64,000 nt of DNA from Kiritimatiellota bacterium B12222 (GTDB lineage: Bacteria; Verrucomicrobiota; Kiritimatiellia; SS1-B-03-39; UBA6053): the NCBI GenBank assembly GCA_029719485.1, contig CP120722.1, positions 372,001-436,000 of the forward strand. The letters run 5' to 3'. Shown in pieces: positions 12,684 through 22,286 of the stretch. Positions within the stretch are counted from its first letter, which is position 1. Each line of letters begins with the position of its first letter. Both the position numbers and the translations under genes were made by a program. The notes beneath the pieces are model-generated. The model did not search any database, was not told the origin of the DNA, and saw only the letters and a list, made by a program, of their open reading frames with translations.

Positions 12684-12915
12684 GGGCCGAAGGTCCGCGA
12701 AGATACCAGCCCAGTGCGCAGCGCTGGGTATAGCAGAACACCAAATAGCCATAGGGCCAAAGGTCCGCGAAGATACCAGCCCAGTGCGCAGCGCTGGGTA
12801 TAGCAGAACACCAAATAGCCATAGGGCCAAAGGTCCGCGAAGATACCAGCCCAGTGCGCAGCGCTGGGTATAGCAGAACACCAAATAGATATCGGGCCGA
12901 AGGTCCGCGAAGATC
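12684..12915. repeat. 70-bp direct tandem repeat, three copies plus a partial copy
   Basis: Units begin at 12684, 12754 and 12824 with GGGCC(G/A)AAGGTCCGCGAAGA, and a fourth, partial unit starts at 12894 and diverges after about 22 bases. The units are nearly identical; differences are mainly one base near the start of the unit and two or three just before the next. Each contains an imperfect palindrome bounded by ATACC and GGTAT with CCCAG and CTGGG inside, able to form a hairpin. Apparent ORFs of 66-107 codons across the array on both strands are products of the repeat rather than genes. The surrounding 12610-13146 holds no other gene. Confidence 0.9.
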
Positions 12916-13146
12916 ACCCGCAAGGTCGGCGAAAGGATGATCAATATTTCCTGTTCAAACCTCAACATACCCTCGACCACCCGTTGCCAATGGGCAGGCA
13001 TTTACATCGCATCTCCTGCTTTCACCGAACCTACGTATTGAATGAATTATCATTTTAATTTGGCAGTGCTCATATATTTCAAATCGAAATCATGGTCATA
13101 AACGGGTCACCATTCAATTTTTGTCCGACTGCGCAACTGTACAAAA

Positions 13147-13797
13147 TTACAACAAAACATTTTCCGGATTTGCGGCAATCTCACGATTCTTTTTTCTTTT
13201 CTTGAGCGTGATACAACGAACGATCACCAAAAGAATCACTGCCAACCCCAAAGCCACCATTCCTATCAAGGTACTGATCACAATCACTAACCCTTCTAAC
13301 GGACAACTTTCATAAACCCAAACTAAGCGTTGAGGCTCACCAAAAAGAGAAGCAACACCTCTGTGAACCTCACAATGAAACGTATAGTCACCGAAATTAA
13401 AGCTCCCTGCTTCACCCAACAAATATTCTCCATTCTCTAACTTCTGAAAATCAGAAGACGAGTCATCTTCAAAAGAAACACTTTCAGCCACAACCTTCCC
13501 TTCCGCATCATAAATGCTCCATTGAAACTCCAATGTATCAAGGGAATTATCTGACCATGAATGGATCTGAAGCTTTAAATTTTGTCCATGTGCAGCATAC
13601 ACTCTTTGCTGATATGGAAACGTATACTCTCCAGGACGGGAAAAATCCACGGTTTGATCCATGGGAATTGTATTTTGTTTTTTGAATATCTCCCGTCGTT
13701 CATTTTGAGAAAGCCAAAAACAAAAGAGGCTTAATCCTAACAAACCTAAGGCGATCATACTCAAGACCATTCTACCGATACAGGTTCTAACGTTCAT
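13147..13797 (-). CDS. Hypothetical two-helix membrane protein
   Basis: A 216-residue protein with one hydrophobic helix at residues 10-30, a mostly beta-like extracytoplasmic domain of about 130 residues, and a second helix near 165-192 followed by a lysine/arginine-rich tail (LKKRKKNREI) that should stay in the cytoplasm. The domain contains two cysteines near its end that might pair. I do not recognise a family. It lies 69 bases downstream of the lolD-like gene on the same strand and may be read from that operon, or be independent. Confidence 0.6.
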   Translation of the reverse strand: MNVRTCIGRMVLSMIALGLLGLSLFCFWLSQNERREIFKKQNTIPMDQTVDFSRPGEYTFPYQQRVYAAHGQNLKLQIHSWSDNSLDTLEFQWSIYDAEGKVVAESVSFEDDSSSDFQKLENGEYLLGEAGSFNFGDYTFHCEVHRGVASLFGEPQRLVWVYESCPLEGLVIVISTLIGMVALGLAVILLVIVRCITLKKRKKNREIAANPENVLL

Positions 13798-13866
13798 TTT
13801 CAGATATATCTTTATCGGGAGTTAAGCAGGGCCTTTCTTGATCTGTCTCTATATTTTACCCAACGC

Positions 13867-14535
13867 TTACAAATGAATGGTACGATGACAACGTTCCGCC
13901 AAACACGGATCATGCGTTACAATAACCAAAGTCCGGTTTTGCTCCTCACTTAATCGAAAAAGATCGTCCAGCAACAATCCACCCGTGTTCGCATCAAGAT
14001 TTCCTGTGGGCTCATCAGCCATGAGTATTTTAGGCTCATTGATCAGTGCCCTGGCTACTGCCAATCGTTGTTGCTCCCCACCACTCAACTCCACCGGACG
14101 GTGATCCAGACGATGCAACAGCCCCACAGAATCCAAAAGCGTTTTGGCTTTATCCACAACCTTGCCCCCCGGCTCAGACCACGACTTGAGGGCCCGCGTA
14201 GGCATCAGCACATTTTCCAACACATTAAGATCAGGTAACAAATGGTAATTCTGAAAAACCACCCCAATATGTTGCGCCCGAAAATTGGCCCGCCGGGATT
14301 CTTTCCAACGGTGAATGGCCTCTCCTTCGATAAGCACATCTCCAGCATCGGGCGTATCCAGTCCTGCCAACAAATGCATCAAAGTGCTCTTTCCGCTCCC
14401 ACTCGCCCCCATAATACACACATGCTCACCGGCTTGAATCTGCAAGGACATCCCCGTCAGCACGTCTACCACCCCATGCGGCATGGCATATGACTTCTGT
14501 AAATTTACCGCTTCTATAAATGTAGGCTCAGTCAT
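13867..14535 (-). CDS. lolD: ABC transporter ATP-binding protein (LolD/MacB type)
   Basis: The 222-residue ATPase has Walker A GASGSGKST, the Q-loop VVFQNYHLLPDL, signature LSGGEQQRLAVARAL, Walker B ILMADEPTGNLD and switch histidine in VIVTHD. The sequence LLPDLNVLENV and the DEPTGNLD form are characteristic of the LolD/MacB/FtsE group. I start it at 14535, which overlaps the end of the FtsX-type permease gene by eight bases; the frame extends further upstream but inside the permease gene. With that permease it should form a lipoprotein-releasing transporter that moves lipoproteins from the inner membrane towards the outer membrane. Confidence 0.88.
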   Translation of the reverse strand: MTEPTFIEAVNLQKSYAMPHGVVDVLTGMSLQIQAGEHVCIMGASGSGKSTLMHLLAGLDTPDAGDVLIEGEAIHRWKESRRANFRAQHIGVVFQNYHLLPDLNVLENVLMPTRALKSWSEPGGKVVDKAKTLLDSVGLLHRLDHRPVELSGGEQQRLAVARALINEPKILMADEPTGNLDANTGGLLLDDLFRLSEEQNRTLVIVTHDPCLAERCHRTIHL

Positions 14536-15763
14536 GACGTAGCGCCTCCACTGGATTTTTGCGCGCCGTGAACCAAGCGGGAATCGCGCCCCCCACAATG
14601 CATAACAACAACACCAACCCAATAATCAACACCACATCCTGCACGACCACCCGTGAAGGCAAACCATCCAAATAATATAACTCTTTAGGCAATACATCAA
14701 AGCCCAGCCGTTTAGACAAGCCTTCCAAAATATTTTGACGGAAGTGCAAAATCAACAATCCCGTAGAGGTACCCAAACCAATGCCCGCAAGTCCCTGAAT
14801 TAAACCGTACCACATAAAAACGCCCATCACAGTGCCGTTCCGAAATCCCATCGACTTCAATAACCCTACTTCCCGCGTTTTTTGCACACTCACCATCACC
14901 AAGGTGCAACACACCACAAAACTAGCCACAATCGAAATAATCGCCAACAGAAAAAACATCATGCTTTTTTCCATGGTTAATGCATCAAACAAGGACTGAT
15001 TCAATTGCATCCAACTACGCGCCATAAACCTGGAGCCCGACATATCTGTAATCGTTTGGGCCAAATCATTGGCCTTAAATAAATCTTCCCCTTGAATCTG
15101 CATGCCATGCACCCCACTGTCCATGCCCAACACATCCCGCGCCGTCCATAAGTCGGTTAAAATAAATCCAAAATCAATCTGATACATCCCTACCGAAAAA
15201 ATACCCGCCACCCGCAACTCTTCTGGCAACAACACCTCATCATCCGTGGGAATATTGGCCGGAGAAAACACCGTAATCCGATCTCCCACCATCACCCCAA
15301 GCGCATTGGCGAGATCAATACCTATCAGACACTCCGTCTCTTCAAACGCCAAACTTCCATAACGCAAGGTGTTTTCCTGATCTGCAACCAACTTTTGATA
15401 CAAAAAATCGGCCTCGGGATCGATACCACGCAACATCGGTTGCTGCACCCCATCTCTAAACTGAGCCATCACGATCGATTGCAAAAAGGGAGCCACCGAA
15501 ATCACCTCTGGCAACTCAGCCACCGCTTCAAAAAGCGGATCCTCTTCATCCATGCCGTAGGGATACGCAAACACCGAAACATGCGGCTGAAAAGTCAGGA
15601 TCTTTTCCCGCCACATGTCATCAAATCCATTCATCACCGACATCACCACAATCAGCGTCGACACCCCAAGGGTAATCCCCACCACGGCAATACTATTGAT
15701 GACCGACAGCGCGTGCTTTTTCGGCTTCAAGTAGGCCAAAGCTAAATATAGAGAGACCTGCAT
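14528..15763 (-). CDS. lolC: LolC/LolE-type lipoprotein-releasing ABC permease
   Basis: The 411-residue protein has the topology of the LolC/E-FtsX family: one N-terminal helix near residues 20-45, a large periplasmic domain of about 220 residues, then three C-terminal helices. The N-terminus SLYLALAYLKPKKHALSVIN and the KTREVGLLKSMGF coupling segment that contacts the ATPase are typical. A single permease gene next to one ATPase gene suggests a homodimeric LolCD-like system rather than the LolCDE heterodimer of gamma-proteobacteria. It starts ten bases after the lysS stop and overlaps the ATPase gene. Confidence 0.88.
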   Translation of the reverse strand: MQVSLYLALAYLKPKKHALSVINSIAVVGITLGVSTLIVVMSVMNGFDDMWREKILTFQPHVSVFAYPYGMDEEDPLFEAVAELPEVISVAPFLQSIVMAQFRDGVQQPMLRGIDPEADFLYQKLVADQENTLRYGSLAFEETECLIGIDLANALGVMVGDRITVFSPANIPTDDEVLLPEELRVAGIFSVGMYQIDFGFILTDLWTARDVLGMDSGVHGMQIQGEDLFKANDLAQTITDMSGSRFMARSWMQLNQSLFDALTMEKSMMFFLLAIISIVASFVVCCTLVMVSVQKTREVGLLKSMGFRNGTVMGVFMWYGLIQGLAGIGLGTSTGLLILHFRQNILEGLSKRLGFDVLPKELYYLDGLPSRVVVQDVVLIIGLVLLLCIVGGAIPAWFTARKNPVEALRHD

Positions 15764-15773
15764 AAAATCAGGG

Positions 15774-17219
15774 TCAGTGAGCGCGTTTTTTCATTTGCGG
15801 AAATAAAATCACATCGCGAATGGCTTCGCTTCCCGTCAACATCATCACCAAACGATCGATGCCCACGCCCATCCCCCCCGCAGGAGGCATGCCGTGTTCG
15901 AGGGCGATCAAGAAGTCATTATCCATCTTCATGGCATCTTCTCCTGCTTGATCTTCCAGACGCTGACGTTGCAACAGCGGATCATTGAGTTCGTTGTATC
16001 CCGGCGCAATTTCTTTACCACCAATGATCAACTCAAACACATCCACCTTGCTGGCATCATCCGCACAGGGTTTTGCCAATGGCACTAATTCTGCAGGTAA
16101 ACGCATCACAAAAGTCGGATCAATCAGCGTTTTCTCAATGCACTTCTCGAAAATTTCCTGCGTGACCTCCCCTTCAGCCCAACCTGAATCCACTTTGCAC
16201 CCCAAGGAAATCGCCCGTTCCAGTTTTCCGGCTGTATCCAATTCAAAATAGTCATCCCCTGCACGCTCTTTGATCAAATCATCATAATCCACTGCACGCC
16301 AATTGTCTAAATTCACCGGCTCGGATTCCGTGCCCACCTGACGCGAACCAATCACCGTATCCGCCAAGTGCACAATCATATCGTGGATCAACGTCTGCAT
16401 GCTCTCCCGATTGCCGTAGGCCTCATAAATTTCCAACATGGTAAATTCAGGATTATGATTCCGACTCAATCCTTCATTACGGAAATTGCGGTTCAACTCG
16501 TAGACCCGATCAAATCCACCTACCAACAAACGTTTCAAATAAAGTTCTGGCGCAATCCGCAGAAACATATCCATGCTCAAGGCATTGTAACGCGTTTGGA
16601 AAGGAGTGGCCGCAGCCCCGCCCGGAATCGATTGCATCATCGGCGTTTCAACTTCATCAAATTTTTGCGCACCCAAGAAACTACGAATTTCACGCAAAAT
16701 GGCAATTCGAGCATCAAACACTTTGCGAACTTCAGGATTAGAAATCAAATCTAAGTAGCGTTGACGATACCGGGTTTCCACATCCTGAAGGCCATCCCAT
16801 TTATCAGGCAGGGGCAACAACGACTTGGATAACAAGGTCCACTCTTCTACTTTAACCGTTTTTTCACCCGTCCGCGTGGTAAACCACGTACCGGTAATCC
16901 CAATATGATCACCCAGATCCGTGTATTTAAAAGCGTTAAACGCATCTTCACCAATATCGTTTTTCTTCAAATACACCTGCAAACGACCCGTGCTGTCCTG
17001 CAAATGCGCAAATACAGATTTACCCATTTCGCGACAGGTCATCATCCGACCCGCCAAACTCACTTTTTTGCCATCTTCAAAGGCCTCGGTCAGTTCAGAA
17101 AAACGACCATCACGCTCAAAGGCCCGACCAAAAGCTGCATAACCCGCTTCTTCCAGCTTATGCATGTTTTCAATGCGTTGTTGACGTAAATCGTTGGGGG
17201 ATAAGTTTTCAGTGTCCAT
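15774..17219 (-). CDS. lysS: Lysyl-tRNA synthetase, class II
   Basis: The 481-residue enzyme charges tRNA-Lys. An N-terminal OB-fold anticodon-binding domain (about residues 50-145) precedes the class II catalytic core with motif 1 near IREIRSFLGAQKFDEVETP, motif 2 in FRNEGLSRNHNPEFTMLE, and motif 3 in GMGVGIDRLVMMLTG near the C-terminus. Length is normal for bacterial LysRS. The gene is followed directly by lolC and lolD, so tRNA charging and lipoprotein sorting are probably transcribed together. A terminator separates it from the upstream HU gene. Confidence 0.95.
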   Translation of the reverse strand: MDTENLSPNDLRQQRIENMHKLEEAGYAAFGRAFERDGRFSELTEAFEDGKKVSLAGRMMTCREMGKSVFAHLQDSTGRLQVYLKKNDIGEDAFNAFKYTDLGDHIGITGTWFTTRTGEKTVKVEEWTLLSKSLLPLPDKWDGLQDVETRYRQRYLDLISNPEVRKVFDARIAILREIRSFLGAQKFDEVETPMMQSIPGGAAATPFQTRYNALSMDMFLRIAPELYLKRLLVGGFDRVYELNRNFRNEGLSRNHNPEFTMLEIYEAYGNRESMQTLIHDMIVHLADTVIGSRQVGTESEPVNLDNWRAVDYDDLIKERAGDDYFELDTAGKLERAISLGCKVDSGWAEGEVTQEIFEKCIEKTLIDPTFVMRLPAELVPLAKPCADDASKVDVFELIIGGKEIAPGYNELNDPLLQRQRLEDQAGEDAMKMDNDFLIALEHGMPPAGGMGVGIDRLVMMLTGSEAIRDVILFPQMKKRAH

Positions 17220-17236
17220 AAAATTTAAAAGGAAAA

Positions 17237-17275
17237 AGGGTTAAAAAAAACTCCGGACCCAAGTGGACCGGAGAT
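17237..17275 (-). terminator. Rho-independent terminator after the HU-family gene
   Basis: On the minus strand, CTCCGG pairs with CCGGAG across one A-A mismatch and two further G-C pairs, and is followed by a run of eight T (17243-17250 on the plus strand as A). It sits in the 80-base gap between the HU-like gene and lysS. Confidence 0.8.
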
Positions 17276-17299
17276 AAAAAGAGGAGCTCCGGTAATCGA

Positions 17300-17665
17300 T
17301 TATTTCTTTACCGGCAGGGAAACGACATCGCCGGTGACTTGATGTTTCATCACTTTACCTGGCTTAAATTTTACCACTTTGCGGGTGGGAATGGTCACCA
17401 CTTGATCCGGCTTGTTGGGATTGCGACCAATACGCGACTTGCGTTCCGTCACTTCAAACACACCAAAGTTGCGAAATTCAACATCCTCACCCCGTGCAAG
17501 ACTTTCCGTAATATAATCGAGGGTTTTCTGAATGACTTCGTGCACATCCTGTTGGATGAGCCCGGTTTCGTCGGCAATGCGCATGACCAAATCACGTTTG
17601 GTTGTGCGTTTCAGAGATGGAGAGGAGTCATCGGTTTGCATGGAAAGGACCTGTTCGTTGTTCAA
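17300..17665 (-). CDS. HU/IHF-family DNA-binding protein
   Basis: A 121-residue nucleoid protein of the HU/IHF fold. After a 19-residue polar N-terminal extension it shows TKRDLVMRIADETGL, the dimerisation helices, FRNFGVFEV, the DNA-intercalating arm with GRNPNKPDQVVTIP, and ending KFKPGKVMK. The GRNP arm with the proline is the part that bends DNA. Which of HU or IHF it acts as is not decidable without a second subunit; no partner gene is in the window. Start alternatives exist: the second methionine eight residues in is also plausible. Confidence 0.9.
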   Translation of the reverse strand: MNNEQVLSMQTDDSSPSLKRTTKRDLVMRIADETGLIQQDVHEVIQKTLDYITESLARGEDVEFRNFGVFEVTERKSRIGRNPNKPDQVVTIPTRKVVKFKPGKVMKHQVTGDVVSLPVKK

Positions 17666-17788
17666 CTTGATTTAACTTAACGTTTTACGCCGAAATCCCC
17701 TTGCGGTCAAGTGGGATTAGGGATTCTTACGTTTTCTCATCACCGCCACTAAAGCTTAAATGCGCCAATGTCCATCGTGCATCACGAT

Positions 17789-18457
17789 TTATTCAAAATT
17801 CGAACGGAAATCGGTGAATTCTTGCCTTAAAATCGCCACCGTGTTCTCAAGTTCTTGAACCCGTTGACTGAGCGTTTCAATTTGTTTGGCCTCTTCCGAA
17901 GGCGGTAATTCTATCACTTGTGGCGCCGGAGCGTCACATTCTGTCAATTGCTCACCACAAAATTGATGCGCATACCGGGATTCACGACGACCGGGAGCCC
18001 GAGGCAATTTCACCACCATGGGAATGCCCGCCACCACATCCAATCCTTCCAGCGCTTCCGCCACTTGCGTATCCGTTGCCTGTACCGCCATGCGGGGCGT
18101 ACGAGTCCTCAATTCGGCCAAGGTTTGAGGCCCCCGTAAAAATAACTCCGCCAAAATCGCCTGCTCCACTTCATTAAAGCCATATTTATCCCGCATCCCA
18201 TGCTGATATTTCGGCACCCGCGCACCGGCCTCATGCACCAGGGTCACCAGTTTCTTTTCAAGACGCAGTCCCAACAATACCCGCTCGACCACCTTCGTAT
18301 CCAACTCCATTACCGGATCCCGATTGGATTTTTGATTACAAGCCGACACCAATCCCGATAAGGTCATGGGATAATAATCAGGCGTGGCCAGCTCTTTTTC
18401 CATAAGCGCTCCCACCACCCGGGCTTCAACTGCAGACAAGATCGGTTCGTTTTCCAT
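17789..18457 (-). CDS. YceH family protein (DUF480)
   Basis: The 222-residue protein matches the YceH/UPF0502 (DUF480) family, a tandem winged-helix fold of unknown function. It has the characteristic start LSAVEARVVGALMEKELATPDYYP... pattern, the NQKSNRDPVMEL segment and the RGPQTLAELRTR turn. The C-terminal 40 residues look like a short coiled coil (heptads from KQIETLSQRVQELENTV). I start it at 18457, where family members begin; a methionine five codons earlier is possible. It is divergent from the RND exporter gene. Confidence 0.85.
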   Translation of the reverse strand: MENEPILSAVEARVVGALMEKELATPDYYPMTLSGLVSACNQKSNRDPVMELDTKVVERVLLGLRLEKKLVTLVHEAGARVPKYQHGMRDKYGFNEVEQAILAELFLRGPQTLAELRTRTPRMAVQATDTQVAEALEGLDVVAGIPMVVKLPRAPGRRESRYAHQFCGEQLTECDAPAPQVIELPPSEEAKQIETLSQRVQELENTVAILRQEFTDFRSNFE

Positions 18458-18597
18458 AAGTCTGCACAACATGCCTCTGTTCCCCCCCTTTTGTCAACGG
18501 CAACATATCGGGAATAAAATGCTTTCAGCAGACAACGAGTCCTTCTGACCACACCCTTAAGCTTGCCAAGGGCCTACATGGTTGATTATCTTTAGGT

Positions 18598-20871
18598 ATG
18601 CGCCTCAACACTTACCTCTTTTGCTTCCTTCTCTTACCTCTACTGCTGTTGCTGGGAGCTGGTGGATTCTGGATGTATAGCCAAAGGGACCTTATCCAAG
18701 TGGATAGCTCTGCCCACCGTTTGCTGGCCTCCGATCCCCGCAACTTGGAAACCTTTGAAAAAATCAATGAACTGATTCCCGAAACGGAAATGGTCATGGT
18801 CGCCCTCAAAATCGAAAATCTGTTCAGTAATCAAGGATCCAAAACCGTGGCCATGGCCTCCAACCTCATCTCTCAAGTTGAGGGCTGCATCGAAGTCAAA
18901 AGTTTGACCCACAGCGGACGTCCTGTCCGGCAAGGATTTGCCCTCAACATCGAACCCTTCATTCCCGAATGGGCCTCCCCTCAAGAGTGGGACAGCATCA
19001 AAGACTTCACCACCCGCTTTCCCTTGTCACGCAATGTCATGGTCTCTGCAGATGGACGCTACGCCATTTTGCTCGGTGTGTTTGAACGCCCACTGCCCGA
19101 TCACCAAGCCCGCGATACCTTTCGCCAGGAGTTTATGGACGCCCTGCTTCCCTTGGAATCCGAAACCGAGGCCATCCATGTGCTTTCTTTTCCCTTTATC
19201 GAAGCCGAAGGCGTCAATGCTCTCAAAGCCGACCTCCAACACTATCTCATCATTGCCAGCGTCTTAATTTTCCTGGTTCTGTTCATTACCTTTCGATCTT
19301 GGATCGCGGTTTGTTCGGTTCTGCTCTTAGAAGGAACCGGGGTGTTACTGCTTTTAGGCGTCTTTCAATTCTTGGGCAAACCCATCGATATCTATTCCGG
19401 TATTCTTTTCCCTCTCATCGGCGGACTGCAACTCACCTTCGTCATTCACTACCTCTCCGCCCTACAATCAGCAGCCAGACGTTCCCCCCCAGCCGAAGCC
19501 GCCCGCATCGCCTTCAGAGAAGTCTTCCCCCCCAGCTGCATCGCGGCCCTCACCACCATCACAGGACTGCTCACCTTGGCTTTTGCGGACCTCCCCACCC
19601 TCACCGATTTTGGACGCATTGGCGCCATTGCCGTTGTGGTCGTGTTCCTGTTTACCTTTCTCCTCCCCGCCCTCTGCGCCATCGGACCCAAACCCATCCC
19701 ACAAAAAACCAAACGCCCCCGCTCTAAAAAATGGGTATTGCCCGTTCGCGCTCCTTTGGGATTCTTCCTCTTCACCCTCTCCTACGCCCTGGTGATGATC
19801 TTTGGAATTTTCCTCATCCGCACCGATATCCGTGCCGTCGAATTTATTGAACCCGGCCACCCGGTTCGCGAATCCATGGAACTGCTCAATCAAGATCTGG
19901 GAGGCACCAATATATTTCAAGTCCGGGTCGACAGTGGCAAACCCGGCGGACTCCAAACCAAACCTGTACTTCAATATCTCGAAGACCTTCGAGCCTATGC
20001 CTACACCCTCGAGGGCGTCACCGATGCCTACGCCTACTCCCAATTGTACTTAGCCCTTAATCAAATCTGGGATGGAGATCCCAACCCCAACGGCTCCCTC
20101 CCCCAAACCTCGGCCAAACTCGCCTTGTTTAGTCAACTCATCAACGCCAGCCCCCTGATGTTCAAAGACTCCTTTGTCGACAGCCAAAACCGCTCCGCCA
20201 TCATGATTTTGCGCTCACGGGATATGCCCGGAAAAGACTACCTCGCCCTCCTCGAAACCTTTATGGACTATGCCGAGCAACAGCGCCCAGAAGGCCTCAG
20301 TCTCGATCCTGTCAATGGACTGCATACCATCCTCGAAAACGACCAGCAAATCGTCGGCAACCAACTCAAAACCTTAGGCATCACCGTACTCCTGATTGCG
20401 GCAACTCTAAGCCTCTTGTGGCTCTCGCCACGAAACGCCGGCCAGGTCTTATTGTCCAACGTCCCTGCCTTACTCACCATCTTCGGCATTATGGGACTCA
20501 CCGGATTCCCCTTGAATTCCATCACCATCATGGTCGCCGCCGTCATCTTGGGCATCGCCGTCGATGACGGTATTCATCTGGTCAGCGCTTACCGAAAAGC
20601 CTGCAAACAAGGAAAATCTCCTCAAGATGCCGCCAGCGAAGCCCTGCGTTCGAAACTCAAACCCATGGCCTGCACCTCCTCCATCCTCATCGTTTTCCTG
20701 GGCTTGCTCTTACTGACCTCCTTCCCCCCCGTGGCCCATTTCGGCATCCTCTCTGCCCTTGGAATCCTCTCCGCATTTCTCGGTGCTACCCTCCTCCTCC
20801 CCGCACTGCTAGGCGCCTCCAAAAACCCAAAGAAAAAAGAGACGCTGGACCAAGACACCGTGAGTTCTTGA
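18598..20871 (+). CDS. RND-superfamily (MMPL-type) exporter
   Basis: The 757-residue protein has the duplicated RND plan: helix 1 at residues 5-26, an extracytoplasmic loop of about 190 residues, helices 2-6 (about 215-360), a second set beginning near 385, a second loop of about 190 residues, and helices 8-12 near the C-terminus. IAVDDGIHLVSAYRKA in the second half is the conserved region carrying the proton-relay aspartates of this family. It is shorter than AcrB-type drug pumps and lacks a periplasmic adaptor gene, so it fits MMPL/HpnN-like exporters that move lipids or hydrophobic molecules. The cargo is unknown. Confidence 0.82.
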   Translation: MRLNTYLFCFLLLPLLLLLGAGGFWMYSQRDLIQVDSSAHRLLASDPRNLETFEKINELIPETEMVMVALKIENLFSNQGSKTVAMASNLISQVEGCIEVKSLTHSGRPVRQGFALNIEPFIPEWASPQEWDSIKDFTTRFPLSRNVMVSADGRYAILLGVFERPLPDHQARDTFRQEFMDALLPLESETEAIHVLSFPFIEAEGVNALKADLQHYLIIASVLIFLVLFITFRSWIAVCSVLLLEGTGVLLLLGVFQFLGKPIDIYSGILFPLIGGLQLTFVIHYLSALQSAARRSPPAEAARIAFREVFPPSCIAALTTITGLLTLAFADLPTLTDFGRIGAIAVVVVFLFTFLLPALCAIGPKPIPQKTKRPRSKKWVLPVRAPLGFFLFTLSYALVMIFGIFLIRTDIRAVEFIEPGHPVRESMELLNQDLGGTNIFQVRVDSGKPGGLQTKPVLQYLEDLRAYAYTLEGVTDAYAYSQLYLALNQIWDGDPNPNGSLPQTSAKLALFSQLINASPLMFKDSFVDSQNRSAIMILRSRDMPGKDYLALLETFMDYAEQQRPEGLSLDPVNGLHTILENDQQIVGNQLKTLGITVLLIAATLSLLWLSPRNAGQVLLSNVPALLTIFGIMGLTGFPLNSITIMVAAVILGIAVDDGIHLVSAYRKACKQGKSPQDAASEALRSKLKPMACTSSILIVFLGLLLLTSFPPVAHFGILSALGILSAFLGATLLLPALLGASKNPKKKETLDQDTVSS

Positions 20872-20990
20872 TAAAAGATACAGCCCAACAACCCGGGCGG
20901 ATAGAGGATTCATGACATCGTTTTCTCCTCCAAACTTAAATCTAATGCTTTGTAATTTGTGTTTATAAAATGAGTGAATAGACTGACACC

Positions 20991-22286
20991 ATGTCTTCGT
21001 CTGCTTCCACTTTAAAACGTACACTTGCTTTGCCTGGCGCCGTCTTTATGGGCTTAGGCTCCATGGTCGGAACAGGCGTATTCATCAGCATTGGTTTGGC
21101 CGCTGGCGTGGCAGGTACCGCCGTACTCCCCGCCATTGCCCTCGCCGCGTTTGTCGCGATTTGCAATGGACTCTCCAGCGCCCAACTCGCAGCCGCCCAT
21201 CCCGTGAGCGGGGGTACCTACGAGTATGGATACACCTACTTGAAACCCTGTTTGGGATTTTCGGCAGGCTGGATGTTTCTGTTGGCAAAATCTGCCTCCG
21301 CCGCCACCGCCGCCCTCGGCTTTAGCGGCTATCTCTTGCAACAATGCCATCTACAAGATCGCATTCCGCTCATCCTCCCCGCCCTGGGCATCATTCTCGT
21401 CATCACCCTGTTGGTAAAAAGTGGCCTGCAACGAAGTAACTGGATCAATACCGTAGTGGTGCTGATGACCCTGTTCGCCCTCCTCCTCTTTGTCGTCACC
21501 CTGATTCCAACCGCCATCCATGCGGAAAATTTTCACTTCTCTTCTTCAACCTGGACAACCCAGGGATTCCTTAAAGCCTGCGCACTGATGTTTGTGGCCT
21601 ACACGGGTTATGGACGCATTGCCACCATGGGGGAGGAAATCCAAAATCCCCGTCGAAATATTCCTCGCGCCATCTTCGCCGTCATGGCCGTGACCTCCCT
21701 CCTCTATCTCGCCGTCGCTTTCGCCGCCGTAGGAACTGTGGGTGCAGAGAGCTTGGGAGAAATGACCCGATCCGGTGCCGCCCCCTTGGAAAGCATCCTC
21801 CAGCACCTCAACAAACCCAAAACGGCATTTATCATTACTCTGGGCGCGTTAACCGCCATGCTGGGGGTATTGCTGAATCTGATTCTCGGACTTTCCCGCA
21901 TCCTTTTGGCCATGGGACGTCGCGGCGACATGCCCGCTCTCTTCGCCAAACTCCACAACCAAAATCCAACCGCAGCAGTACTGGGTGTAGGATTCCTGAT
22001 CGCCCTCATCGCCCTCAGCGGTCAAGTGCAACTTTCCTGGTCTTTCAGTGCATTCACCGTGCTACTCTATTACGCCATCACCAACCTCGCAGCCCTGCGT
22101 CTCCCTCCCGCTGACCGACGTTTTCCACGTTTTTTTTCTGTTGTGGGCCTCGCCGCTTGCCTCTTTCTCGCTTTTCAAGTGGATCCCAAAATCTGGATCA
22201 GCGGACTCGGACTTTTAGCCATAGGACTCCTCGGGCACTTCGTGCAGAGAAAACGAAACTCCCTTACACTTCCGTCGCAAAACTAA
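20991..22286 (+). CDS. APC-family amino acid permease
   Basis: A 431-residue membrane protein of about twelve helices. The first helix region, FMGLGSMVGTGVFISIGLAAG, has the glycine-rich broken-helix motif (GSMVGTGVF) that binds the substrate amino group in APC superfamily carriers. AYTGYGRIATMGEEIQNPRRNIPRAI is the other highly conserved family segment. It probably takes up amino acids or related compounds by proton exchange. Its last 23 bases overlap the end of the convergent SecA-like gene. Confidence 0.85.
   Translation: MSSSASTLKRTLALPGAVFMGLGSMVGTGVFISIGLAAGVAGTAVLPAIALAAFVAICNGLSSAQLAAAHPVSGGTYEYGYTYLKPCLGFSAGWMFLLAKSASAATAALGFSGYLLQQCHLQDRIPLILPALGIILVITLLVKSGLQRSNWINTVVVLMTLFALLLFVVTLIPTAIHAENFHFSSSTWTTQGFLKACALMFVAYTGYGRIATMGEEIQNPRRNIPRAIFAVMAVTSLLYLAVAFAAVGTVGAESLGEMTRSGAAPLESILQHLNKPKTAFIITLGALTAMLGVLLNLILGLSRILLAMGRRGDMPALFAKLHNQNPTAAVLGVGFLIALIALSGQVQLSWSFSAFTVLLYYAITNLAALRLPPADRRFPRFFSVVGLAACLFLAFQVDPKIWISGLGLLAIGLLGHFVQRKRNSLTLPSQN

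Noticed and set aside
12684-12915. CRISPR array
   Set aside because: The copies are directly adjacent 70-bp units without variable spacers, and no cas gene is nearby.
12526-13001. Overlapping ORFs of 66-107 codons on both strands across the 70-bp repeats
   Set aside because: They read through the tandem repeat in several frames with the same peptide phrases shifted, lack ribosome sites and resemble no protein family; they are products of the repeat.
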